Positions 1-9,828 of a stretch of 64,000 nt of DNA are shown piece after piece. The position numbers and the translations under genes are program-made. Every line of letters starts with the position of its first letter. Positions within the stretch are counted from its first letter, which is position 1. The notes below the pieces were generated by a model that saw nothing but the letters and a program-made list of their open reading frames with translations, did no database searches and was not told the origin of the DNA. Location: contig WOAB01000040.1 of assembly GCA_027886185.1 (NCBI GenBank), positions 11,842,001-11,906,000 of the forward strand. Reading direction: 5' to 3'. Source of the stretch: Rheum nobile (Eukaryota; Streptophyta; Magnoliopsida; Caryophyllales; Polygonaceae).

Positions 1-820
1 TCAATCCAAGAAACAGACTTTCGCACCTAGGAACTATCACTTACAGTCATAGGAACTTAGCACTCAGCTCTTCTTCCTTGACTGGTTCCTCTTGATCTCG
101 GTTTGCTTTGATGATCTTGTTTGGAGGTTCACACTAGATATTTGCTAATGAGTGTGAGTCGTGTTTTCAGTGCTTGAAGATAATCCTTGGGTTAGTCTTC
201 CTTTTATAGAGGATTCTTCGCAGCTCGATCCTCTCTGGGTTCCCACAGATTGAGCTTGCCCTAGGATGAGTGGTTCTCCTTGATCCACGTTGTTCTTGGC
301 ATGTACAAGCAACCTAGGCAGCTCAGAATCTCTCTTGGTTGGTCAACTATCTCAGACGAGTCTTGCTATAGTCGTTGTCCAAATACTTTCGTCCGAGGTT
401 GAACAAGCCGGCCGCTTGGGAATTGTCTTCTGGACAGCGACGTCTCTATGTCCTGTCGCTTTCACCTTCTCTGTCCGAGGTTGAGCGTTTCTGGGTATGT
501 TGTTGTTTTGCTCTGGGTATTGGCAGTCTTTTGGAAGCTTCGGACAAGTTGATTTTAACACCTTTTGTCCGAGGTTGTGTGTCCCCAGATTTCTCGGTTT
601 CTGGGCACACCTAGGTTCCTCTGGTTTCCTTCATCCGTCTTGTTCCTTTGGTTCCCTTGTCCTGTTTGGCTTTCTTGCCTTCGGTATATTCCTGTGGTTC
701 CTTAAAACACATCTTTGAGATAAAACATTAGTATCATAATATTTGTCATCGTCAAAAGTAGAGAAACTGAGGAAAGGAACTCTCAGGGGAACCTAAGTTC
801 TAGAGTTCTGTTTCCTAACA
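1..820 (-). mobile_element. LTR of a SIRE-like retrotransposon, cut by the window edge
   Basis: This stretch is the reverse complement of most of the solo LTR at 18955-20077. Position 1 corresponds to about 19786 there, and the end at 820 (TTTCCTAACA) corresponds to its TGTTAGGAAA start. No coding sequence is visible. Short open frames here are not conserved. It may be a solo LTR or the edge of a full element extending left of the window. It abuts decayed gypsy gag DNA at 821, so it probably inserted into the 5' part of element A. Confidence 0.8.
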
Positions 821-878
821 CTACCTCTCACACACTCCTTTCCACCAAGACGAGTTCGAGGAGTTCGTTGATGAAGAG

Positions 879-1628
879 ATGGAGGACTCAGGGATGATCA
901 ATCCAGGAAACTTCCACCTACTACTCGGCGACCCGATGGAATTGCAAGACAGGCCGGCCGATTGGTTTCCCCCCGCTAAACTGAACCAAGGTGCAACCAG
1001 AACCAACGCGCCCATCAACAGGGATGACAACATAGAAAGAAGGCATGAAATGCCTTACGATGTTCGCCAAGAGGAGCCCTACCAAGGACATCAGCGCCGT
1101 CGACGAGCTCACGGGAGAGAGCAACATGATCCCTCTGACAATCATCGCGGCAACAATGGCGCGTGAAGGCAACAAATGGGGGATGTCTAATTCCAACAGG
1201 GCCAAGGCCCTCAATATGCTCCATTGGACATCCCAGCACCGCGCTTACAAAGACCGCGAGAAGCCACTTCCCTGAGGCTCAATCGCCACGATATTAAGGT
1301 AAAACTTGATTTCGTTTTTGGTGAATACAACCCTACAGTGTTTCTTGAATGGTTGCAGGCCACAGAGTATACATTGATCTTCTGCCAAATACCTGAAGAA
1401 GACTATGTCGCCGCCGCCACAGTCCATTTCCGAGGTGCTGCGAGAGTTTGGTGGCACAGATTTGTGGATGATCGCGTGAGGTGAAATTTGGTGCCCCTCA
1501 CTGAATGGCACCAGCTCAAGTTCGTGATGACCCTCAAGTACGTGCCATAAGACTACAAAAACCAAATGCGCCTGAACATTGCCATGGCAAAATAGGGTTC
1601 GAAGACACCTCTTGAGTTCTTCTCGCAA
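879..1628 (+). pseudogene. gag N-terminal region of gypsy element A (frameshifted)
   Basis: The frame from 879 gives an N-terminal Gag-like peptide ending at 1166. A different frame (1224-1484) carries the retrotransposon gag core: FGEYNPTVFLEWLQATE, then HFRGAARVWWHRFVDD. A stop at 1482-1484 and another lesion near 1550-1595 precede the next open stretch at 1638. Gag would form the virus-like particle. At least two frameshifts and one stop separate the parts. The assignment rests on the W-x-G-x-A-x-x-WW type core and on position ahead of zinc knuckle and protease. Confidence 0.7.
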
Positions 1629-1637
1629 CTCGAGGAC

Positions 1638-2657
1638 ATGTACTACAAGGCGTCCATAAGCGTGGCTCCTTCCACGATGAGGACGAAGTTTTTAAGTGGT
1701 CTCAACACCAACATCCGATACCAATTGGAAATCCTTCCAATCAAGGACCTGAACACGCTCACGCACACCGCGATACAACTCCACAATCAGATCATGCGAA
1801 AACGTCAAGGACCCTACCAACCCTATGGCCAAAGAAGGTATGACTCTCAAACTAGTCAAGTTCCTTCTACTAATGTGCGCGGTCCTCCCCCAGGAAACAA
1901 CGCGTCTACTCTGAACAGACAAGGAAAGACCGCGATAATACCAAGTAGTGTTCCACGCGCGCCACTACCAAAGGCTACACCAAACCAGGAACACGCGCGT
2001 GATATAGAATGCTTCAAGTGTGGAGGCAAAGGGCACATCATGAGGAGTTTCCCAAACAACAAGAAAGTCCTCTTCTCCACAGCCTCCGCGGGTTATGAAT
2101 CGTTTGAGGAGGAAGACATCGCGCTTGAAACAATTGATGAAGAGTTGGAAGATGATGAGGAGGCTTACACCTGTGAAGCCACCGCGTTGCATGAAGGCAC
2201 AGCCCTGAGCCTTGTCACACGACGTCTCCTAACTGTCAAAGAAGCAACCCTTGGTGATCAACGCGAGAATCTTTTCCACACGCGTTGCTTGGTCAAGACA
2301 ACGACTTTGAGCGTCATCATTGATGGAGGCAGTTGTTGCAACATCATTAATGAGAAGGTGGTCACTCATTTCAACCTACCAACCACTCCTCACCCACAAC
2401 CATATGGACTGCAATGGATTTCCTCGAGTTCTGGTAACACTGTAACTCTTCAATGTCTTATTTCATTTTCCATTGGTCAATACACAGACTCTGTTCTCTG
2501 TGATGTCATTACCATGGACGCGACACACCTTTTGTTGGGGCGCCTATGGCAGTTTGACAGACGCATTCTTCACGATGGCTATTTAAACACTTATGTGTTT
2601 ACTTACCACGCGAAATGCGTCACACTCTTACCTATGTCGCCACATGAGATATTGTAG
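1638..2657 (+). pseudogene. gag C-terminus, zinc knuckle and aspartic protease of element A
   Basis: A 339-codon open stretch. The basic, Q/P-rich Gag end is followed by a CCHC knuckle at about residues 125-137 (CFKCGGKGHIMRS) in which the last cysteine is missing: phenylalanine follows where C is expected. An acidic linker comes next, then a retropepsin-like protease with active-site IIDGGSCCNIIN (about residues 227-238) and a later hydrophobic LLLGRLWQFD segment. The stretch ends at a stop at 2655, before the RT frame. The lost knuckle cysteine suggests relaxed constraint. Protein start is not defined here because the frame continues from damaged gag. Confidence 0.8.
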
Positions 2658-2822
2658 GACCAGGTTGAGCGTGATAGACAGAAGGCGCTTGAAGCTACAA
2701 AGAGCCAGACTACTAGTGGCACGCGTTCTTCCACTGGAAACACAAAAGATCACAAAGACAACGCGTTTCTGGAAAGAACGCGCTCAAAAGAAGGGTCACA
2801 GCCCACGCCTGGCAGCAACACT

Positions 2823-4337
2823 TTGCAAGGAACCTGTGAGTACAGGCTTCTCCTAGCGCGGCCAAGTGACCTCACTGCACCTTTGAATGGCAAGGCACCA
2901 TGCTTTCTGCTCGTGCCAAGTCTATGTACTCAAGAAACTCCCACACTGGAAGCCATGCCGCGCGAAATCACTGAGTTGCTTGAAGAGTTCAATGACTTGT
3001 TTCCAGAAGAGCATCCACAAGGCCTTCCCTCTTTGCGAGGCATTGAGCACCAAATTGACTTGGTGCCTGGTGCCTCCCTCCCCAATAGAGCTGTTTATCG
3101 CGCTGGACCAGATGAAACCAGGGAGCTCCAGCGCCAAGTCCAGGAACTTTTGGATCGTGGATACGTGAGGGAATCCTTAAGCCCTTGTGCGGTCCCAGTG
3201 ATCCTAGTCCCGAAGAAGGATGGCTCGTGGAGAATGTGTGTAGACTGCCGCGCCATCAATCAGATCACAGTCAAGTACTGGCACCCCATACCGCGCCTTG
3301 ATGACATGCTAGATGAGCTATATGGCGTGACCCTATTCACCAAGATTGACTTGAAGAGCGGATATCACCAGATTTGCATGAACGAGGGTGATGAATGGAA
3401 GACCGCGTTCAAGACAAAATATGGTCTCTATGAATGGCTAGTCATGCCTTTCGGCCTCACCAACGCGCCAAGCACATTCATGAGGCTCATGAACCATGTT
3501 TTGAGGGACTTTTTGGGGAAATTCGTTGTAGTTTACTTTGATGACATTTTGGGCTATTCGCGTAGTCTTGAGACTCATGTTCAGCACCTTAGGCTTGTGT
3601 TAGAGTGCTTGAAACGCGAACAATTGTATGCCAACCTTGGCAAGTGTCGATTTGCCTTCGACACTACAAACTTTCTAGGCTACGTGCTCTCCAACGACGG
3701 CCTCCGCGTTGATGAAGAGAAAGTGAAGGACATCAGAGAATGGCCAACACCCACAACGCCAACAATGGTTCGAAGCTTCCTTGGCTTGTCTGGCGACTAT
3801 AGGCGTTTTGTTCGCGACTTCAGCTCCATCGCCGCGCCATTACATGAACTCACAAAGAAAGGCGCCATGGTGATTTGGAAGGAAACGCACAACAACGCGT
3901 TCAACGCGTTAAAAGATGCCCTATGCAACGCGGCGCTACTTCAACTCCCCGACTTCAACAAACATTTTGAAGTAGAATGTGACGCGTCAAATGTGGGGAT
4001 TGGTGGAGTGCTCCACCAAGAGAAGAGGCCCATCGCGTTCTTTAGCGAGAAGCTCACTGGGGCCACTCTGAATTACCCCACATACGACAAGGAGCTCTAC
4101 GTGTTGGTTCGCGTACTAAATACATGGCAGCACTACCTGTGGCCACGTGAGTTCGTCATCCACTCGGACCACGCGGCAATCAGCTATCTGAAGAGTCAAG
4201 CACTCCTAAGCCGCCGCCATGCTCACTGGGTGGAATTCATGGAAACTTTTCCTTACGTGGTGGTACATAAAAAAGGTAAGGAGAATGTGGTCGCCGACGC
4301 CCTTTCTCGCAGGTATGTTCTCCTTACTCATCTTTAG
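2823..4337 (+). pseudogene. Reverse transcriptase-RNase H of element A
   Basis: The longest intact piece of element A, about 500 codons. A linker with LPSLRGIEHQIDLVPG leads into the RT palm: VPVILVPKKDGSWRMCVDCR, then IDLKSGYHQI, MPFGLTNAPSTFMRLMN and the catalytic box VVYFDDILGYS. Thumb and connection follow (FLGLSGDYRRFVRDFSS). RNase H starts with FEVECDASNVGIGGV and ends with KGKENVVADALSRRY, so the D-E-D-D set looks present. The usual ILIYS after the catalytic box reads ILGYS. Strong similarity to elements B, C and H shows they are one family group. Confidence 0.9.
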
Positions 4338-4445
4338 TCTAAACTTCTTGGCTTCGCTTTAATTAAGGATTTATATCTGCATGATCCTTTCTTTAAGCCC
4401 ATTGTAGAACATTGCCTTAAAGACCGCGAGTTCAACACCTACTTC

Positions 4446-4936
4446 TTGAATGAGGGTTACCTATACAAAGCAGGCCGCTTGTGCATTCCTAGCTCACCCA
4501 TTAGGAAACTCCTCATCCAAGAAGCCCATGAAGGACGCGGTCATTTTGGGGTAACCAAGACACTAGCTGCTCTTCGCGAGCATTTCTTCTGGCCACGCAT
4601 GACAACTCAAGTGACGCGCTATTGTACTAGTTGTGTCACATGTCAATGCGCAAAATCAACATCCCATCCCTATGGTCTTTACACACCCCTGCCCATTCCC
4701 TTAGGCCCTTGGGAAGATTTGTCTATGGACTTTATCACGGGTTTGCTTCTCTCTCGACGGGGTAAGGATTCTATCTTTGTAGTTGTCGACAAGTTTTCCA
4801 AAATGGCTCATTTTGTCGCGTGTAAGACCACCCACAATGCTAGTGACATCGCCGCGTTGTTCTTTGACAATGTGGTCCGTTTACATGGGGTACCGCGATC
4901 TGTCGTGAGTGATCGCGATACAAAATTTGTAGGGCT
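4446..4936 (+). pseudogene. Integrase N-terminal half of element A
   Basis: The zinc-binding HHCC module is visible: HEGRGHFGVTKTL gives the histidines and CTSCVTCQCAKS the cysteines. The catalytic core follows, with the first aspartate in DLSMDFITGLL and the second in SDRDTKFVG. The reading frame then runs into the CACTA element at 4937 and stops inside it. The second half resumes at 8447. This break is a clean transposon insertion, distinct from the point lesions elsewhere in the element. Confidence 0.88.
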
Positions 4937-4949
4937 CACTAGTACAAAA

Positions 4950-5190
4950 ACGTGTTTTTAGCCCGGGCGTTTTTTCACATATAGCCCGGATATACCATAA
5001 AATAGGTCCGGGCTTCAGGTTGGTGTGATAATAGAGCATTTAGGCTGGATGTCAAATACACGCCCGGGCTAAAAAACCAAGACCTTTTAGCCCGGATCTG
5101 GGTAAGTCCGGGCTAAAAAGCCTTGTGTTTGAACAAAAAAACCGGACATTTTAGCCCGGATCTCTTCTACATCCGGGCTAAAAAGTCCAA
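4950..5190. repeat. Left subterminal repeats of the CACTA element
   Basis: Multiple copies, in both orientations, of a motif close to TTTTAGCCCGGAT / ATCCGGGCTAAAA. Matching copies lie at 8105-8410. Such arrays are the usual binding sites for the CACTA accessory protein. Confidence 0.85.
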
Positions 5191-5492
5191 TTTTTTTCAA
5201 AAAAAATATATACAAAACAGTGGCAGATGCAGGATCTCCCCAACTTTCCCAACACCCATTTTTGCTAGAGTATCAGGATCAGAGCTGGAAACAAAATTCT
5301 TAAATGATCTGTGCAAAAGAGATACCAAACTAAATGAATATTCAATTGTTAATTAGCTAGTTTCACAAGAAAACAATGCAACAAAGAGAGTTCAATAGTT
5401 CAAAAAGATGGAATGAAATACAACGAAACACAAGTGATTCCAATAAACAAAAGTTATAAGTTAACTGTGAAGAATATTAATCTTTAACATAC
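5191..5492. other. Interior of the CACTA element without recognisable gene
   Basis: AT-rich DNA between the subterminal array and the last captured OEP61 exon. It includes intron-like sequence downstream of the donor at 5487-5492. No further OEP61 exon is recognisable here, so the left edge of the captured segment probably lies in this stretch. Confidence 0.5.
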
Positions 5493-6971
5493 CTCAAAAC
5501 TTCAGCAATAGTGTCATCATCAGGTGAGAATTCATGGGCTCTACTTAAGTCTGTGACAGCTTCCTATAGAAATTAAAAGTCATCAGGTAACACATTTAAA
5601 TCAACAGATAGTTGCAATGAAAACACAGAAATTTAAAACCATGACTATGATTGTACTAACTCACATCTAAAAGCCCCAATTCTTTGTATGCTTGGCCTCT
5701 GCGATACAGAGCTTTGACATTCTTTGCATCATAGGACAACACCTGAAACATGTGGGAAATGTTTCAGAAACATGTCCTTGCATGTAGGGAAAAAAAATCT
5801 CCATAAGTCTGACAAATCAACCAAAGGAAGAGAAACCACGATCAATAGGTCAATAATCTTTGCCACTATTTCCCTCCAAAAGTACTAACTTTGAAAGCCC
5901 AAGATTAATTATTGTTATGGTTGCATAAAATTATCATAGGCGGTCTTTAACTGCAAACAAAGAGAAATCTACAACTGTATTTTGAGTTTCTGACGATATT
6001 AAGCATGCATACCTCAGAGCCTTCTTTTACGCAATCATCATATTGTCTCAATTTCAAGTAGCACGACATAAGATTTAGGGAGCATGCCAGCAGAAGGTTT
6101 CTACAGCCGGCAGCTGGTATCCCCTTCAGATTCTTTTTTGCCTAGAAATATGAGAAGGGATTATTAGAAAAAAGCCACTGTCAAGGGGTATCAGCGTATC
6201 ACCAGCATAAAACTAATAACATCTTCGAATATGCCATACTGCACTTACATGCAAATACTTCTGTGAGGCATCTTGATATTTTCCCTGGCCATGGAGCTCG
6301 TTTCCCTGACATAATCAGAGTAAAACAATGATAAATACATTTTGCTTCACGAAGAGAGCATTGGGAAACCAAGCAATGTTACTTACATACTTTAGAAATA
6401 TATAAATTGCAATCACAAGTACAAATAGATGTATATACCAGTCACTTCTTATTCATTTCAACTTCTAATTAATGGCGATGTGTAATGCGTGGATGCATAA
6501 TTAGATGATTGGAGTAAATGATAAACAACCAAGAGTGAAAATAGTTCTTAATCAATACCCTAATTCTTTGTATTAACTAACTTCTAAAATTCTGATTCTT
6601 TATCCAGTTGACCTCCGTGGTACAGATTCATATTCACATTTTATTTCCCACTTCTATACTTCCACTATACCAGCAGAACCTAGACGAATTTACAAGTAAT
6701 ATATTGTTCTGAACCTTTTTTAACTTCTTAATACGCTTACCTTTTTCTTCAACATTTTAGCTCCATTTATCTCATAGGACATTTGTGCATCAGCACGAGC
6801 ACGAATGGATGTTAGTTCATCAGGAGTTGCACTAGCAAGCTTTTCACCAATCTCAGCAATCTGCTCTGGCTGGGCATACTTCATCTGTTCCACAGCCTGT
6901 TTCAAGTCCTCAGGTCTCATGCTCTGCATGGTCTCAGATGCCATTTTCAGCAAATCAGGATTGGACATTAT
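5493..6971 (-). pseudogene. OEP61: Captured fragment of OEP61/TPR7 (five exons, introns kept)
   Basis: Five exons read on the minus strand, each with GT/AG borders: 6741-6971, 6249-6305, 6013-6141, 5665-5742 and 5493-5563. Joined phases are consistent. Translations include MRPEDLKQAVEQMKYAQPEQ, GNELHGQGKYQDASQKYLH, LLLACSLNLMSCYLKL, NVKALYRRGQAYKELG and EAVTDLSRAHEFSPDDDTIA. From memory of the family this matches OEP61/TPR7, an outer-envelope TPR protein that binds Hsp70. The TPR helices are in the three middle exons. The first coding exon, the acidic middle region, the second helical domain and the membrane anchor are absent. It is a partial genomic copy, not a functional gene, though spliced transcripts are possible. 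Confidence 0.88.
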
Positions 6972-7093
6972 CTGCAATTCCATTTGACAAATCATACAAG
7001 TTAGCATCTCTAATAGACTAGTGTGAACAGTTCATAAGCTGGAAATTCAATTTCAGCAGTTCAACAGCAAGCAACAACATCACAAAGGTATGT
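6972..7093 (-). other. Intron-like spacer joining the two captured fragments
   Basis: Minus-strand sequence ends in a good acceptor (GGAATTGCAG) just before the first OEP61 exon. The junction between polymerase-derived and OEP61-derived DNA must lie here or slightly upstream. It cannot be placed exactly without the donor loci. Confidence 0.4.
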
Positions 7094-7450
7094 TTAAGAA
7101 TACATGCAAATAAAACTCTTGTGATACTTTTCTGAGTCTGATTGGTGCTTATTAGGACAAATAACACTAGCCTTGAATGCATGTACATACAACAGAAGAG
7201 AAGGCATGATAAAAAATAATATGCTATATATATTGCTAACAAATAACACAAACATTTTACAGGATAAAATGCTCAAATGACAAACCTAGACCATTAGAAG
7301 CATTTCACAAAGTGTTCCACTTCCTTTACGGAGAACCTCATCTGGAGGCATGGGTATAATTGTTGCAAGGGAGAAAATAAATGGATGAACATATGTCATA
7401 CACAGATAATAAGAGGCAACATCATCTGATACAGAGTAAGAGGCCATCAT
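7094..7450 (-). pseudogene. POL2A: Captured fragment of DNA polymerase epsilon catalytic subunit
   Basis: The minus strand at about 7290-7440 reads YVHPFIFSLATIIPMPPDEV followed by LRKGSGTLCEMLLM. After an intron-like gap the stretch near 7094-7180 reads AFKASVICPNKHQSDSEKYH. From family knowledge this is the conserved polymerase epsilon (Pol2) block 'HPFIFSL..IIP..PDEVLRKG.GTLCEMLLM' followed by 'A....I..PNK...'. Only a small part of a very large protein is present, so it is non-functional. It lies in the same orientation as the OEP61 fragment. Splice borders are less clean than in OEP61. Confidence 0.8.
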
Positions 7451-7508
7451 CTGTAACATTGTCAAAGAAATAACTCATTCAGAACGAATCCATGTCTTGA
7501 GAAGTATA

Positions 7509-7600
7509 TATTGGGGGAAATAATCAGCACTACATTTGGGGAAAATAATCCTTTCATTTGGGGGAAATAATCATCAATAAATTTGGGGGAAATAATTGCA
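7509..7600. repeat. Four short repeats of a GGGGGAAATAAT motif
   Basis: Copies of TTTGGGGGAAATAAT (one with an A/G change) start near 7511, 7534, 7556 and 7581, spaced 22-25 bp. They sit between the polymerase fragment and a GC-rich block inside the CACTA element. Function unknown. Confidence 0.7.
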
Positions 7601-8100
7601 GATCTGAACCTGAAGGAGCCCGGTCGCCGGACCACTATGAAGCCGACCAACAAGGAGCCTCGCCCTCCCGCATCAGCCTCGCCCAGTCGCCCTCCCGTAG
7701 CAATGGCAGCACGGCAGCAGCCTCGCCCTCCCGGCTCCCGCTGCAGCGAAGCCGACCAGCAAGGAGGAGACGACCACAAGCACAAGCGTACAACTCGTGA
7801 GTCCTCCCGCATGCACAGCTCCAGTAGGTGTTCCGCAGCAGCCTCGCACGCCCTAATTTGGAAGATGTATTTACCTTGGAAGCCCTAATTTGGTTTGGTT
7901 TAGCAAGAGAACGATTTGGGGATATGGCGAACTTCAAGGGTTCGAGGCGGGCATTGGGTAGACGATGAACAGTAGGCACTTAGGGGTAGAGATGATGAGG
8001 ACCAGATTTCAGGGGTAGCGACTTCGGGGTGGACGATGTGAGTCGGGAATGGAGTTTCAGTACTGCCTTATTTTCATTTTGTTAAACAGTTATAAATATA
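7601..8100. other. GC-rich block inside the CACTA element, origin unknown
   Basis: A GC-rich stretch (about 7601-7860) with open frames on both strands, rich in R, P, S and A codons, then moderately AT-rich DNA. It looks like a leader or first-exon region of a third host gene but no conserved domain is recognisable. It could also be promoter DNA for the antisense captured exons, since it lies upstream of them on the minus strand. Confidence 0.35.
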
Positions 8101-8104
8101 TGTT

Positions 8105-8446
8105 TTAGCCCGGTTGTATGAAAGACCGTAATATATAATCAAGTTTAAATTGATTAAATAGCACGGATATTAACTAGTGGGTATATTCGGGCTATATTCG
8201 TATAAGAGAAATAAGATTTCTACTTAATAGCCCGGATTTTGATAATAAAAAAACGCCCGGGCTATATTCTCATAACGTTTAAATTGCAATATATCATTTA
8301 GCCCGGGCGTGCCGTCATATATCCGGGCTCTTTTCTTATCCCAAGAAAAAAAAACATATGTTCTACAATTTTAATGACTTATTAGCCCGAATTTGAGTGA
8401 TCCGGGCTATTTTCTTACGGGGTAAATGAACATTTCTGTACTAGTG
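8105..8446. repeat. Right subterminal repeats and TIR of the CACTA element
   Basis: Repeated AGCCCGG / CCGGGCT units matching the left array, ending in TTTCTGTACTAGTG. They confirm that both termini belong to one element. Confidence 0.85.
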
Positions 8447-9345
8447 GCTATTCTGGAGAACTCTTTGGGGAAAGTTGGGAACCAAACTCCTATACTCCAC
8501 CAGCTACCACCCTCAAACTGATGGTCAAACTTAGGTGACCAACCGAACCTTAGGATCCCTACTTAGGACGATGCTCAAATCCAACCCAAAACGTTGGGAG
8601 GACTTACTTGCCATTGTTGAGTTTTCTTTTAACAGGTCTAGGCACTCAGCCACAAAGCTCACTCCGTTCGAAGTAGTGTATGGCAGAAACCCTATCACTC
8701 CGCTGGACCTGCTGCCGCGTCCTCTGAAGGACACTGAGCACCCCACCGCGGCCAACCGTGCCACGTTGATCCAGGAGCTACACCAAAGGACACGGGCACA
8801 GTTGGAACGCCGCACCGAACAGTGTGCCAAACAACACAACCATGGGTGACGCCGCGTCATTTTTGTCCCAGGCGATTTGGTGTGGGTCCACCTTCGCAAA
8901 GAACGGTTCCCAGCTAGAAGAAAGTCCAAGCTGGCCCCACGTGGTGATGGCCCCTTCAAGGTTGTGAAGGCCTTTGGGGACAACGAATACGAGATAGCAC
9001 TGCCACCAGACTATGGTGTCCACGCGACCTTCAATGTTGCCGACTTGGAGCCTTATGTGGAGCCTGAGATCGATGTTGGTGAAGCGGGGATGCTTCACAG
9101 CCAAGTGGGGGAGGGTGATGCGCCCCTGCCTATCATGAATGCCACAGATGAAGAAGAGGCAATGAGCATTCGCTCAGAAGGGCCAATCACAAGAGCACGC
9201 GCTAAAGCTATTGCCAATGCGACGCAATCCTTGATTGTTCGCGTCGTCACCAGCCAAGGCACAATGGAGACCGCATTCTCTTTGAAGCGTCTCCAACCAA
9301 GCCCAGAGAACGCGTTCTCTGTCTGTCTTCTCTCGTCCATCCAAT
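8447..9345 (+). pseudogene. Integrase C-terminal half of element A
   Basis: Resumes exactly where the CACTA element cut integrase. The frame passes the HPQTDGQT block (a TAG follows at the position of the usual E) and continues as TNRTLGSLLRTMLKSNPKRW with the catalytic-glutamate region, then VEFSFNRSRHSATKLTPFEV. A stop at 8847-8849 separates it from the GPY/F-like module (GDLVWVHLRKERFP, then LAPRGDGPFKVVKAFGDNEY) and the tail FNVADLEPYVEPEIDVG. It ends with SEGPITRARAKAIANATQSL, shared with elements B and H. No chromodomain is seen. Confidence 0.85.
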
Positions 9346-9822
9346 GAACGCGTTCTTTTTGAAATACGCGTAATCTTTCATAAATTAATTATGTTAGTTT
9401 TACTTTGGGGCATGTGCTCCACGCATGTCGCATGGGCTGGCCCATTTCGCGAGACTCGGCCCATCCGAGTCCCGCGAGGTAGTATAAAAGGACACCTCGT
9501 CCTCTGTAATTAGGTTACGTTCATTTTAATCAAAGCTTGAGTATTGAGAGCCATTTGCCTCCTCCCCTTTGATCGAACGTCAAACACTCTCTGTCTTCTC
9601 AACCCCTTCCTCCGCCGCCGACGCTACGGCCACCACTCGATCTTCATCAAGATTATCCCTCCGCTGCCGACGCTATGGCCAAGAACTCGATCTCTTTCGA
9701 GTCGTTCTCCTCCGCTGCCGCCTCCCACACACCGCGTTCCACGCCATTATCACCATTCCAAAGCCACGCGACTTCCCAAACAAGATCATCGATCATTTAT
9801 CACTAGTAGGAACGCATCAAAT
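9346..9822 (+). mobile_element. LTR-like tail of element A with TATA box
   Basis: Non-coding sequence directly downstream of pol with a promoter-like AGTATAAAAGGA at about 9480-9492. Exact LTR ends were not found, because no second copy of this LTR is present. C-rich DNA with open frames at 9544-9880 is not conserved elsewhere and is treated as LTR or leader. Confidence 0.5.
9480..9492 (+). promoter_or_regulatory. TATA box in the element A LTR
   Basis: AGTATAAAAGGA sits 110-120 bp after the start of the non-coding tail, in the expected LTR promoter position. Confidence 0.5.
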
Positions 9823-9828
9823 TTCTAG

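Larger units (their letters stand above)
4937..8446. mobile_element. Non-autonomous CACTA element with captured host gene fragments
   Basis: Terminal inverted repeats read CACTAGTACAAAAACG at the left and, in reverse complement, CACTAGTACAGAAATG at the right. The 3-bp target duplication GCT (4934-4936 and 8447-8449) is exact, and integrase reads through when the 3510-bp insert is removed. Both ends carry arrays of an AGCCCGG-type subterminal motif, as expected of CACTA (En/Spm) binding sites. No transposase was found. The interior holds exons of OEP61 (5493-6971) and of DNA polymerase epsilon (about 7094-7450), both antisense to the TIR numbering used here. This is a Pack-CACTA style transduplication. 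Confidence 0.93.
821..9822 (+). mobile_element. Ty3/gypsy element A, decayed and split by a CACTA insertion
   Basis: Gag, protease, reverse transcriptase, RNase H and integrase occur in the gypsy order on the + strand, followed by an LTR-like tail with a TATA box. The integrase is interrupted at 4937-8446 by a CACTA element and resumes in the matching position after it. Frameshifts and stop codons occur in gag, in the gag-pro/RT gap and in integrase, so the element is not autonomous. No convincing 5' LTR is left; the 5' end abuts the minus-strand LTR at 820. The right limit is approximate, where related element B starts in the middle of RNase H. Confidence 0.85.
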
